55,407 bases of DNA, from positions 1 to 55,407 of the forward strand of contig NZ_JABBNC010000050.1 of the NCBI RefSeq assembly GCF_012933445.1, read 5' to 3'. The notes below the pieces were generated by a model. The model ran no database searches. It worked only from the letters and a program-made list of their open reading frames with translations, and had not been told where the DNA came from. The stretch's first letter is position 1. Each line of letters opens with the position of its first letter. This DNA is from Actinoplanes sp. TBRC 11911. Lineage in GTDB: Bacteria > Actinomycetota > Actinomycetes > Mycobacteriales > Micromonosporaceae. This document shows positions 24,860-33,500 of this stretch, piece after piece. Position numbers and translations under genes: made by a program.

Positions 24860-25162
24860 ATGTCCGTAGTCATGATTCTGCGCGTCCAGGCCGACGCGAA
24901 CGCCCTGGAGCAGTTCGGCAAGAACAACGCCGACCTCCTGACCGGCATCGCCGACGCGGGGCGGGCGGCCGGCGCCACCCGGCACCTGTTCGCGGCCGGG
25001 GACGGCGAGGTCCTCGTGATCGACGAGTGGCCCGACGAGGCGACGTTCCGTGGCTTCTTCGACAACCAGCCCGACATCCCGCGGGTCATGCAGGCGGCCG
25101 GGGCCAAGGGCGGGCCGCAGATCTCCATCTACCGCAAGCTGGACATGCCCGACGAGTTCTGA
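24860..25162 (+). CDS. Small ferredoxin-fold (monooxygenase-like) protein (100 aa)
   Basis: A 100-residue protein with the shape of the dimeric alpha/beta barrel (antibiotic-biosynthesis-monooxygenase-like) group: MSVVMILRVQADANALEQF, then DGEVLVIDEWPDEATFRGFF and a short C-terminal strand (QISIYRKLDM). The EWPDEATFRGFF stretch is the clearest family resemblance. Function unknown. The likely leaderless promoter upstream supports ATG 24860. Downstream lies the broken MFS gene (90 nt). Confidence 0.75.
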   Translation: MSVVMILRVQADANALEQFGKNNADLLTGIADAGRAAGATRHLFAAGDGEVLVIDEWPDEATFRGFFDNQPDIPRVMQAAGAKGGPQISIYRKLDMPDEF

Positions 25163-25252
25163 GCGCCCCGCAGCAGGTCGAGCACCTGCCCGCCATTATC
25201 GAGCGTCGGCTATCTGACTCCGTCGCGGGCGCCCCGGCCATAGCGTCGCGGC

Positions 25253-26592
25253 ATGACGGAGCCAGGGCGGCGCCGGCGGCTGCTCGTGCTCACCCTCTGC
25301 TGCAGCAGCATGGTCGTCGTCGTCATGGACGCCTCGATCGTCAACGTCGCGCTCCCCGCGATCGGAGGGGACCTGCGCACCCCGGTGTCCGGCCTGCAAT
25401 GGACCGTCGACGCGTACACGCTGGTCCTGGGAAGTTTCTGGTGATGGCCGGGTCGTTCGCGGACCGGTTCGGGCGGCGGCGGGCGTTCCGGCTGGGGCTG
25501 GTCGTGTTCGGGCTCGGGTCGCTGGCCTGCAGCCTGGCCCCGGGGATCGGCTGGCTGATCGCCGCGCGGGCGCTGCAGGCGGCGGGTGGCACGATGCTCA
25601 ACCCGGTGGCCATGGCGATCATCGTCACCACCTTCACGGACCACGCCGAGCGGATGCGTGCTATCGGCGTCTTCAGCGGCGTGTCCGGTCTCGCGCTCGC
25701 GGTGGGTCCGATCGTCGGCGGGGCTCTGGTCGACGGGTTCGGGTGGCGTTCGGTCTTCACGGTCAATCTTCCGATCGTCGCCGCGGCGCTCGTGGGCACG
25801 GCGCTGTTCGTGCCGGAGTCGCGCGCCGCCCGGCCGCGCCGGTTCGACCCGGTGGGGCAGGCCCTGGTGTGCCTGGTGCTCGGCGGGACCGCGTACGGGA
25901 TCATCGAAACCGGCGCACTGAGCTGGACCACACCCGTCGTCGGCGGCGCGCTGCTGTGCCTCGTGCGCTACGAGTCGCGTCGCGCCGAACCGTTGCTGGA
26001 TCCGCGGCTGTTCCGGAATCCGCCGTTCAGCGCGGCGATCGGCACGGCCGTGCTTTCGCTGTGCGGCTTCGGCGCGTTCCTCTTCGTGTCCACCCTATAT
26101 CTGCAGGAGGTGCGCGGGCTGCCGCCGCTGCGTGCCGGCCTGTGCCTGCTTCCGGTGGGAGTGTTGATCGCGCTGCTGTCCCCGATCTCCGGCCGGCTGG
26201 TGGCCGGACGCGGTCCCCGCCCGCCGCTCCTGATCTCCGGTGCGGCGCTGACGATGGCCGGCGCCGCGTCGCTCGGGCTCGGACCGGACACCCCGCTGGC
26301 CGTCGTGCTCGCCGCGTTCCTCCTTTTCGGAGTGTCCCAGGGCATTGTCAACCCGCCGGTCAACAACGCGGCGGTCGCCGGGATGCCGATCGCGATGGCC
26401 GGGGTGGCCGCCTCGCTCGCCACGACCGGCCGCCAGGTCGGCATCACGCTGGGCGTCGCGATCTCCGGAGCGCTCGCCGGCCCGGACCTGATCGACGTGG
26501 GGTGGCTGGCGGTCGCGCTCGGCCTCGGCGTGTGCGCGCTGACGGCCCTCAGTCCGGCAGCGGTACACCATTCGCTATCAGAGAAACATTGA
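25253..26592 (+). pseudogene. MFS transporter (DHA2/EmrB type), interrupted by a one-base deletion
   Basis: A multidrug-exporter-like major facilitator. The opening MTEPGRRRRLLVLTLCC...WTVDAYTLVLGSF is in one frame and stops at 25444. The rest, LVMAGSFADRFGRRRAF to SLSEKH, is in another. At about 25,438 TTCTGGTG stands where TTCCTGGTG is expected: one C is missing. The joined protein would be about 446 residues with the motif A sequence GSFADRFGRRR intact and long hydrophobic runs. Either it is a recent pseudogene or a sequencing error. Its last 44 bases overlap the convergent ohr gene. Confidence 0.83.
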
Positions 26593-26986
26593 TATTTCCC
26601 CGTACGGCGTCGGCATACGGACACCATTCATGAGCTTCCCGTACGAGTTCGGCAGCCTGCGCCGCGTCCCCGATCGACGGCATCCGGATGTCGAGCACGA
26701 CCGCGAGCCTCGTGCGCCCGTTCTCCCGCCGCAGCAGCGACACCCGCGAGTCGATCTCCGTGCCCGAGGCGTCCAAGCGCCGGCGTTTCCCGACCATCTC
26801 CAGCACGGTCTCGAAACACGCCGCGAACCCGACCGCGAACAGTTGCTCGGGATTGGTGCCGTCGCCCTGGCCGCCCATCTCCTTCGGCAGGCGCAGGCGT
26901 ACGTCGAGCCTGCCGTCGTTTGTGACTCCGCGACCGCCCGCCCGGGCGCCGGCAACCCGCGCCTCCGCCGTGTAGAGAACCTTCAC
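26549..26986 (-). CDS. ohr: Organic hydroperoxide resistance protein, OsmC/Ohr family (145 aa)
   Basis: A thiol peroxidase that reduces organic hydroperoxides in the cytoplasm. The two reactive cysteines are C57 (VGFAACFETVLEM) and C122 (AHEWCPYADAVRGN). The opening VLYTAEARVAG and the ending NINVSLIANGVPL are typical. GTG 26986 has an excellent ribosome site, AAGGAG, six bases upstream. The start overlaps the stop of the upstream LLM remnant by four bases (GTGA). Ohr genes are commonly controlled by MarR-type OhrR; no such gene is adjacent. The neighbour across the divergent region is an XRE regulator. Confidence 0.88.
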   Translation of the reverse strand: MKVLYTAEARVAGARAGGRGVTNDGRLDVRLRLPKEMGGQGDGTNPEQLFAVGFAACFETVLEMVGKRRRLDASGTEIDSRVSLLRRENGRTRLAVVLDIRMPSIGDAAQAAELVREAHEWCPYADAVRGNINVSLIANGVPLPD

Positions 26987-27225
26987 GCGATGCTCCTTAT
27001 CAGTTCGAGTTGCTGGTATTGGGTCCGCAGATCGAGCGCGGCGATCCGGCAGACCAGATGCCGCGCGCCACCGTCGACGTAGGGCCGCAGCCGTTCGCGC
27101 ACCTCGCTCACCGAGCCGGCGACCACCACCTGGACGGTCCGCAACGCTTCCAGCGGGTCGGTGCCCGGGCCCCACTGCGCCTTGCCGGTCGGGAGGAGCA
27201 CGCCGAGGCGTACGTCGTCGTCCAT
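26983..27225 (-). pseudogene. LLM-class oxidoreductase with large in-frame internal deletion (80 aa left)
   Basis: The first 32 residues (VRLGVLLPTGKAQWGPGTDP) are a normal LLM-oxidoreductase N-terminus. The next 45 (VVVAGSVSEVRERL, GARHLVCRIAALDLRTQ) are a normal C-terminus. The roughly 200 residues of barrel between them are missing, yet the frame is intact. The product cannot be a functional barrel. Retaining the frame keeps the downstream ohr start coupled (overlap GTGA), which may be why the stub survives. ATG 27225. Confidence 0.75.
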
Positions 27226-27310
27226 GCCGTTGATCGTGGGTTGGCGAATTACCAGCGGCAATTCCCGCCGGGGAATGGACCGCAGCCGCGTGCATGGATA
27301 CAACTGGGCG

Positions 27311-28066
27311 GTGACCTTCTCCGAGGCGCTGCGCGAACGCCGGACCCGCCGCCAGCTCAGCCAGCTCGACCTGGCGTTGCGCGCGGGGACCACGCAACGG
27401 CACATCAGCTTCATGGAGACCGGGCGTTCGGTGCCGGGCCGCGGCATGGTGGTGCGGCTGGCCGAGTCGCTGGAGCTGCCGTTGCGCGAGCGAAACCATC
27501 TCCTGTACGCCGCCGGATACGCCCCGGTGTATCCGCAGACGCCGCTCGACGACCCGGCGCTGGCACCGGTGCGGGGCGCGCTGCGGCACATCCTCGCCGG
27601 GCACCTGCCGTACCCCGCCGTCATCGTCGACCGGTACGGCGACCTGGTCGCGGCGAACTCGGCGCTCGAGCTGCTCACCGGCGCCCGGCCGGACAATGTG
27701 AACGCCTACCGCCTGGCCCTGCACCCCGACGGGATGGCACCGCGGATCCTCAACTTCGGCGAGTGGGCGCAGCACATTCTCGAACGGCTACGGCAGGAGA
27801 TGGCCCGCAACCCCGACGAGCGGCTGGCCGCATTGCTCGCCGAGCTTGAGTCGTACGCCCCGCCGGCCGCCGTGTCCGCCGACCATCTCGGGTTCGCGGT
27901 GCCGTTGCGGCTGCGCACGGAAGCCGGCACGCTGCGGCTGATCACGACCGTGACGACGTTCGCCACCGCCTTGGACGTCACGCTGGCCGAGCTGAAGCTG
28001 GAAGCGTTCCTGCCGGCCGACGAGGAGACGGCCGCGACGTTGCGCGCGCGGGCTTCGCACCAATAG
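27311..28066 (+). CDS. XRE/MmyB-type helix-turn-helix regulator (251 aa)
   Basis: A transcription factor with an N-terminal lambda-repressor-like HTH (residues 3-60: LRERRTRRQLSQLDLALRAG, QRHISFMETGRS) and a C-terminal MmyB-like ligand-binding domain. The latter is recognisable by PYPAVIVDRYGDLVAANSAL and the later LRLRTEAGTLRLITTVTTFATALDVT. Such regulators bind fatty-acid-like or unknown ligands. Oriented divergently from the LLM-remnant/ohr operon, which it may control. GTG 27311 is the family-normal start; ATG 27276 would add 12 residues. No ribosome site is clear. Confidence 0.86.
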   Translation: MTFSEALRERRTRRQLSQLDLALRAGTTQRHISFMETGRSVPGRGMVVRLAESLELPLRERNHLLYAAGYAPVYPQTPLDDPALAPVRGALRHILAGHLPYPAVIVDRYGDLVAANSALELLTGARPDNVNAYRLALHPDGMAPRILNFGEWAQHILERLRQEMARNPDERLAALLAELESYAPPAAVSADHLGFAVPLRLRTEAGTLRLITTVTTFATALDVTLAELKLEAFLPADEETAATLRARASHQ

Positions 28067-28145
28067 GTGATCTTCGGCGTGCTCAGATGGCTTTTCCGCA
28101 ATGGACTCGCCACAATTCTGGAGCAATCGCCTGAAAGGAAACCTT

Positions 28146-28451
28146 GTGCGTCGTCCGGTCATCTTTGCCGCAGGTCTATTCCTCGCCGTCGGTGCGAGTT
28201 TCGCCGTCGCCGCCGCCGCGTACGCCTCCGAGTCCGACGGGTGGTGGGATCAGAACGACGTGGTCCGCTCCGACTCGAACGGCGTCTACCAGATCGTGAA
28301 TCGAAACGTGAGCGGCTCGGACGCGTACACCCGGAGCTACAGCGAGGTGCACGGCCTGCTCGACGTCGTTCTCGGCTACCCCGAGCCGGACGGCGAACCG
28401 ACCGGACAGCCGACCGGGACGAACACGGCGACGGCGTCGTTCACCGATTAG
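28146..28451 (+). CDS. Small secreted protein (101 aa)
   Basis: GTG 28146 has AAAGGA seven bases upstream and opens a classic signal peptide: VRRPVIFAAGLFLAVGASFA with cleavage likely after AYA. The mature part of about 70 residues is polar and acidic, with SNGVYQIVNRNVSGSDAYT and a Gly/Pro/Thr tail. I do not recognise the family. An in-frame ATG at 28101 would add an implausible leader. A strong stem-loop follows the stop. Confidence 0.7.
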   Translation: MRRPVIFAAGLFLAVGASFAVAAAAYASESDGWWDQNDVVRSDSNGVYQIVNRNVSGSDAYTRSYSEVHGLLDVVLGYPEPDGEPTGQPTGTNTATASFTD

Positions 28452-28491
28452 CCACCGGGCACGCCGCGCGCCGTTGGCTGGGGCGGGGGTG

Positions 28492-28564
28492 GCCGTCGAG
28501 CGGCGGGTCGGCCGCGCCGGAGGGACGTAGAGTTCCGGGCGGCCGCGCCGCCGCTCGACGGCCG
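28492..28564. terminator. Long stem-loop between convergent genes
   Basis: Perfect 16-bp arms GGCCGTCGAGCGGCGG (28492-28507) and its complement (28549-28564) enclose a further imperfect GGCCGCGCCGG/CCGGGCGGCC stem, together almost 30 paired bases. Placed between convergent stops at 28451 and 28623, it can end transcription from both sides. No U-tract, as usual in high-GC actinobacteria. Confidence 0.8.
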
Positions 28565-28622
28565 CGTACAGCTAACCGCAAAGCCGCGCGACCAGCCTCA
28601 CCCATGTTGGGCCAGCTTCCCC

Positions 28623-29273
28623 CTACCAGGCGACGACGCCCTGACGGCTCGGCTGGAGCGTGCCGATCCGCAGCGACTTCATCGTGATGTCGCTGGCCTC
28701 GCCGGGCGGGAAAGCGGAGAGCTTCGCGAACGAGCCGTCCGTGGCGGCGTCGAGGTTGAACCGCAGGCTGTTGCCGGCCGGGCAGCTCGCGTCGCCCTTG
28801 TCGCACGTGGTCCACTTGATGCCCTCGAACGCGCTGGTGCCGGGGCGCAGCGTGATCCGGACGGCCTTGCCGGGCTCGTTGACGTTGCTGGTCGTCACGT
28901 CCACGGTGTCGCCGGCCGCGTTCGCGAGCGAGATCGCGGCGCGGCCGTTGACCGCGCAGTTGTTCTTCGACTTGTTGGTCAGCTGGACCAGGGCGACCTG
29001 GGTGCTGCCCTTGCTCAGGTCGGGCTGCAACGTGATCGTGGCGGAGGTGTCGGCGGTACGGCAGGCCCGCGCGACGGACTGATGCGTGGCCGGCTCCGAC
29101 GACGGCTTGAAGGTACGCGGCGGATCGCTCGGGAAGACCGGAACCGGCGGCGAACTGGGCGCCGCCGCCGGGGTGGCGGCGCCGACTCCTCCGTCTCCGC
29201 AGGCGGCCAGGGCGAGCGAGAAGGCCACGCCGAGCGCGCCGAGAAGTAGCAGACGGAGGGAACGGTGGGTCAT
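28623..29273 (-). CDS. Lipoprotein with DUF4232-like domain (216 aa)
   Basis: A secreted lipoprotein. MTHRSLRLLLLGALGVAFSL is a signal peptide and LALAAC a lipobox, so the cysteine would be acylated and anchored to the outer face of the membrane. After a Pro/Ser-rich linker comes a beta-sandwich domain with the DUF4232 pattern (AQVALVQLTNKSKNNC, the INGxA-like CAVNGRAAISLANAAGDTV, then KAVRITLRPG). Four cysteines in the domain may pair. AGGAG lies seven bases before ATG 29273. Function unknown. The gene is convergent to the small secreted-protein gene across the long stem-loop. Confidence 0.85.
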   Translation of the reverse strand: MTHRSLRLLLLGALGVAFSLALAACGDGGVGAATPAAAPSSPPVPVFPSDPPRTFKPSSEPATHQSVARACRTADTSATITLQPDLSKGSTQVALVQLTNKSKNNCAVNGRAAISLANAAGDTVDVTTSNVNEPGKAVRITLRPGTSAFEGIKWTTCDKGDASCPAGNSLRFNLDAATDGSFAKLSAFPPGEASDITMKSLRIGTLQPSRQGVVAW

Positions 29274-29451
29274 CAGGTCACTCCTAGTAATGGCCAAGAT
29301 CCGACCTATATCCTCCAGGCTCGAACGACCGGATGGGAAGCAGCCAGCAACGGGATCAACATCACTCACTGTGATGGACGTGACGATGGCGGCGGGCGAC
29401 GACGAAGGCGCCCGGGCGCGGCTTGACCCGGACCCCGGGGTGCGGGATTCT

Positions 29452-29463
29452 GCAATCGATTGC
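29452..29463. promoter_or_regulatory. Palindrome GCAATCGATTGC upstream of the CMD/VOC operon
   Basis: A perfect 12-bp palindrome with a central CG, 35 nt before ATG 29498. Its shape resembles LacI/GalR-family operators. TTGACC (29423) may be the -35 of the same promoter. Confidence 0.45.
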
Positions 29464-29497
29464 GGTTGCGATCAAGGGTGATACCGGAGGAGTGGTG

Positions 29498-30121
29498 ATG
29501 GCGGACAAGCAACGCATCAGCTACGTGCCGATGGAAGCGATGGACCAGCGCATGCAAGCCGAGATGCATCGATGCGCACGGGAAGGCACGCCCAGGCCGG
29601 AGAGCTCCGCCGTCCGCGCGCACGCGCCCAACGCCTTCTGGGCCTTCGCCGACTCCTGGCAGGCGATCTTCCACAGCGGGGTGTGCGATCACGCGGTCAA
29701 GGAGTTGTGCCGGGTGTACATCTCCCGCACGGTCACCTGCGAATTCTGCGGCAACCAGCGATCGGCAAAAGCCGGCCTGCGGGAACAGAAGTACGACGAT
29801 CTGCTGAACTTCGAGAAGTCGGACAAGTACGACGACCGGCAGAAAGCGGCCCTCGGGTACGCCAAGGCCATCGCCTGGGGCCTGGACATGGACGACGAGG
29901 CCTGGGACACGCTGCACCGCCACTTCACCGAACCGGAGCTGGTCGAGCTCGGCTGCTTCATCGCCCTCACGTTCGGGCAGCAGAGCTGGATCAGGCTGCT
30001 CGGCATCGACCACCACCAGTATTTGGCGGGTACGGACGCTTCGATGGCCCCCGGGTTCGAGGACGCCGAGACCGCGGCGAAGACGAGGGCGGACGACGCG
30101 TACTGGGCGCACGGCCGATGA
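29498..30121 (+). CDS. Carboxymuconolactone-decarboxylase-family (AhpD-like) protein (207 aa)
   Basis: An all-helical CMD-family protein. The AhpD-like active site CxxC is present as C81-E-F-C84 in YISRTVTCEFCGNQRSAKA, which suggests a redox rather than decarboxylase role. The second half (ALGYAKAIAWGL, FTEPELVELGCFIALTFGQQ) carries the family helices. GGAGGAG lies six bases before ATG 29498. The stop overlaps the start of a VOC-family gene by four bases, so the two are coupled. The palindrome just upstream may be an operator. Confidence 0.83.
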   Translation: MADKQRISYVPMEAMDQRMQAEMHRCAREGTPRPESSAVRAHAPNAFWAFADSWQAIFHSGVCDHAVKELCRVYISRTVTCEFCGNQRSAKAGLREQKYDDLLNFEKSDKYDDRQKAALGYAKAIAWGLDMDDEAWDTLHRHFTEPELVELGCFIALTFGQQSWIRLLGIDHHQYLAGTDASMAPGFEDAETAAKTRADDAYWAHGR

Positions 30122-30516
30122 GTGTTCGCCAGCTGCGACTGGTCGTGGAGGCCGAGGACTTCGACGAGGCGGTGACGTTCTTCCGGGACGTCCTGGGCCT
30201 GCCCGTGGAGGGTGCCTTCGACACCGGCGACGACGCGAAGGTCGTCATCCTGGATGCCGGTCGCGCCACCCTGGAGATCGCCAACCCGGCCCAGAAACGG
30301 CTCATCGACGAGGTGGAGGTCGGCCGCCAGGTGGCCCGCAAATTCCGGGTCGCCTTGGAGGTGGACGACGCGGTGAGGCGTACCCGGGAAGCAGTTGCCG
30401 GAGGCGCGACCGAACTGGCGCCGCCGACCCGGACCCCGTGGAACTCGCTCAACGCGCGCCTCGAGGCCCCGGCCGGACTGCAGATAACGCTGTTCGAGGA
30501 AGGCCGGGAGCCGTAA
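30118..30516 (+). CDS. VOC-family (glyoxalase-like) protein (132 aa)
   Basis: A vicinal-oxygen-chelate fold protein with two beta-alpha-beta-beta-beta modules: LRLVVEAEDFDEAVTFFRDVLGLP, then VALEVDDAVRRTREAVAGGA and NARLEAPAGLQITLFEE at the end. The metal-binding residues are only partly conserved in sequence terms, so it could be a metalloenzyme or a binding protein. Translationally coupled to the AhpD-like gene (ATGA overlap). Its stop codon lies in the loop of the terminator hairpin. Confidence 0.85.
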   Translation: MSVRQLRLVVEAEDFDEAVTFFRDVLGLPVEGAFDTGDDAKVVILDAGRATLEIANPAQKRLIDEVEVGRQVARKFRVALEVDDAVRRTREAVAGGATELAPPTRTPWNSLNARLEAPAGLQITLFEEGREP

Positions 30517-30527
30517 AGCTCCCGGCC
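30502..30527. terminator. Bidirectional hairpin terminator
   Basis: GGCCGGGAGC, loop CGTAAA, GCTCCCGGCC: a perfect 10-bp stem. The loop includes the VOC gene's stop codon. The convergent gene ends at 30537, ten bases away. Confidence 0.8.
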
Positions 30528-30536
30528 CACACCCGA

Positions 30537-33500
30537 CTACTCCGCCAGCGGCCAGGGGCCCCAGGGGAACTTCGTGCTCGACGCGGTCAGCGCCACCGAC
30601 TCGTGCCGGGCCGCGGTGTTCGTCTGGAACACCAGCGACGCCGCGAAGGTGACGTCCGGCTGCGCCGGGGTGAAGCGCACCGACACCGTGCAGGTGCCGC
30701 CCGGCGCGACCGTGTGCTCCTCGCACTTGTCGCGCTCGACCCGGAAGGGGGTACGACCCACCGCCTGCACGGCCACCGACGAGATCTTCAGCGGCTGGTC
30801 GCCGGTGTTCTTCACCGTCACGTCACGGACCTGGCCGGGGATGCCGACCGGCTGGGCCGTGAACACCGGCGTCGTCGCGGCGAACACCGGACCGACCGGC
30901 ACCGGCTTGAGCACCTGGATCGTCTTCGACGTGGTGATCGGGGCGAGCGACGCCGCGTCGGTGTACGCCCGCATCGAGTCGTTGGTCACCGACACCGTCA
31001 CCGACCCGGGCCGCAGCGCGGTCAGCTCGCGCGTCGCCGGGTCGAGGATCGCCGTCTTGCCGCTCTTGCGGGCCGCGGCGAGAGCCGGCGAGCCGCTGCC
31101 GATCGCCAGATTCGGCGAGCCGGTCCAGTGCACCGTCATCGGGTACCGCAGCGGCACCACCCGGGTACCGACGCCGACCCCCTCGGGCTGCACGATGCTG
31201 CCGCTCAGCGTCGCCGACGTCCCCTGGTCCAGGGTGGCCGGCGTGTTCAGCGTGATCGACTGCGCGAAGGCCCGCACGTCGGCCTCCACCCACTGCTGGG
31301 ACGCGGACTTCGACCTGTCGACCGACCAGTCGATGTAGCCGGTGAAGCCGCCGCGGTCCGGCGTGCCGTACGGGTCCTTGCCCGACGACGGGTGCACCAC
31401 GTACGGGACTCCCTCGACCCGCTCCACGTTCGCGATCTGAGCGTGCGAGCCCATCATGATCGCGCCCTTGCCGGTCTGGTTCCGGAAGTCGGTCAGCAGC
31501 TTCTCGATCAGCGCCACCTCGGTACGGTCGCCGAGCTGGCTGGACTTCGCCGCGTCCGGGTCGTCCACCGGGTGGTGGGCGGCGACCACGACGTTGTCGA
31601 TCGACTTGTCCTTCTTGGCGTCCTCGAGGGCCTTCTGGAACATCGGCCACTGGTCCCAGGCCGAGCCGCGCAGCGTGCCCAGCGAGCTGGCCAGCAGGAT
31701 GAACCGGGTGCCCTTGTGGTCGAACGTGCGGTACGGCTGACCGAACTCCTTGGTGAAGTTGGTCAGGTCCTGCTGGACGTTGTTCAGCCCGTACGACTCG
31801 TGGTTGCCCGGCACGTAGTAGCAGGGCACCTGAGCGGACTTCGGGTCCGGCGTGCTGTTGGCGGGCGGTTCCTGGCCGACCGGGATCAGGTCACAGCCCG
31901 CGTCGGTGAGCACCTGCCGGGCCAGCGACAGGTCCTGCGGCAGACCCCGGTCGGTGATGTCGCCGTTGAGCAGGATCAGGTCCGGGTGGTTCTGCCGGAT
32001 CCGCTGGATCTCGGCGGTCGCGACCTGGGTCAGCGCCGGGTTGTCGGCGGTGAACTGAACGTCCGACATGGACGCGAAGTCCCAGGTGTTCTTGCCCTGC
32101 AGCAGCGAGCCGTCGGTCGAGACCAGCGGGTCGGCCTTGAGGTCCGGCTGCGCCGGCAGGTCGATCGAGGTCGGGACGTCGGCCTCGACGCGGTTCAGGA
32201 TGAACGTGCCGGCCTTCTGCTGCGCGGTCGCGGTGTTGATGCCCTGGAAGCTCGCGATCGAGATCGGGAACGCCGTGTTCGCGGGCAGCGTGAACGTGGC
32301 GTCCTGCCAGTCGTCGCTGGCCACCAGCGCCGTGCCGTACACGCCGGACGCCTTGCCGGTCCCGTCGTAGTAGCCCAGGTAGGTCAGGCCGCTCGGCACC
32401 GCGATGCTCGACTTCATGTGGACCCGCACGCGCAGCGGCTGGCCCGGCACCGCGATCCGGCCGGCCGCCGAGGTCGCCGTGATGCCGACGTTCCGCATCG
32501 CCGGGAAGTCGATCTTCAGACCGTCGGGGTCGGACGAGAACGTGGTCGCCGCCGTGCTGTTGTTGCGCCAGTGCGCCAGCACGTCGTCGTTGAACGTGTA
32601 CGGGGTCAGCGTCTGCACGCCGATCGTGATCGGCAGCTGCACCGACTTACCCCCGACCGAGATGGTCAGGATCGTGCCGGCCGCCTTCAAGGGCACAATC
32701 TTCAAGTTCCCGTTGTACGCCTGAACGTCCGCCACGGTGTGGTCGTAGTCCAGCTTCAGGTCCGCCGGGTCGATCGGTGCCGTGTAACCCTGCCCGTCGC
32801 GGCCGGTGACCGTGACCGTGGCCGCCTGCTCCGGCGTCGCGTCCGCGATGGACAGCCGGTTCGTCGACAGCTCCACGTTGTTCAGGTCGCCGAGCACGTC
32901 CACGGTGGTCGACGCGCTCACGTGGCCTGCCGACGCGGTGACCTTGACCGTGTCGTCCGGCTTCGACGACGCCTGCACCACGCCGGACTTGACCGAGCCG
33001 CCCTTGGCGTCCCAGCGCACCGACTTCGGGTCCACCGTCACCGGGGTCTGGTGGTTGTCGACACCGGAAGCCCGCAGCGGCCGGTGCAGCCCCGGGAACA
33101 CCTTCACGTCGTCGGCCGGGGTGATCACCAGCTGGTGCAGCTTCTTGTCGCCCGGCGCCACGAACACGCCGACCCCGTTCGGGTCGCTGCGCTCCTGACC
33201 GTCGGACGGCACGTTGCGTACCGTCGCGTCGTCGGCGCCGAGCGCCCGGGCCACCATCGTGGTGGAGCCGCCGCCGTCCAGGTTGACCGCGGTGTCGACA
33301 CCCATGGCGGCGAGGTCGGCCGCTTCCTTGGTGATGCCGACGCCGCCCTTACCGGTGCCGCCCGGGCCGTCCCAGGTGGCCAGCACAAGCGTACGGCCGC
33401 CGTCCTTGAAGCCCAGTGCCGTGCGCGGCGCGATGGACGGGTCCAGGCCGGGTACGACCTTGCCGCCGGAGACGATCGTGCCGCCGTTGCCGAGCGCGAA

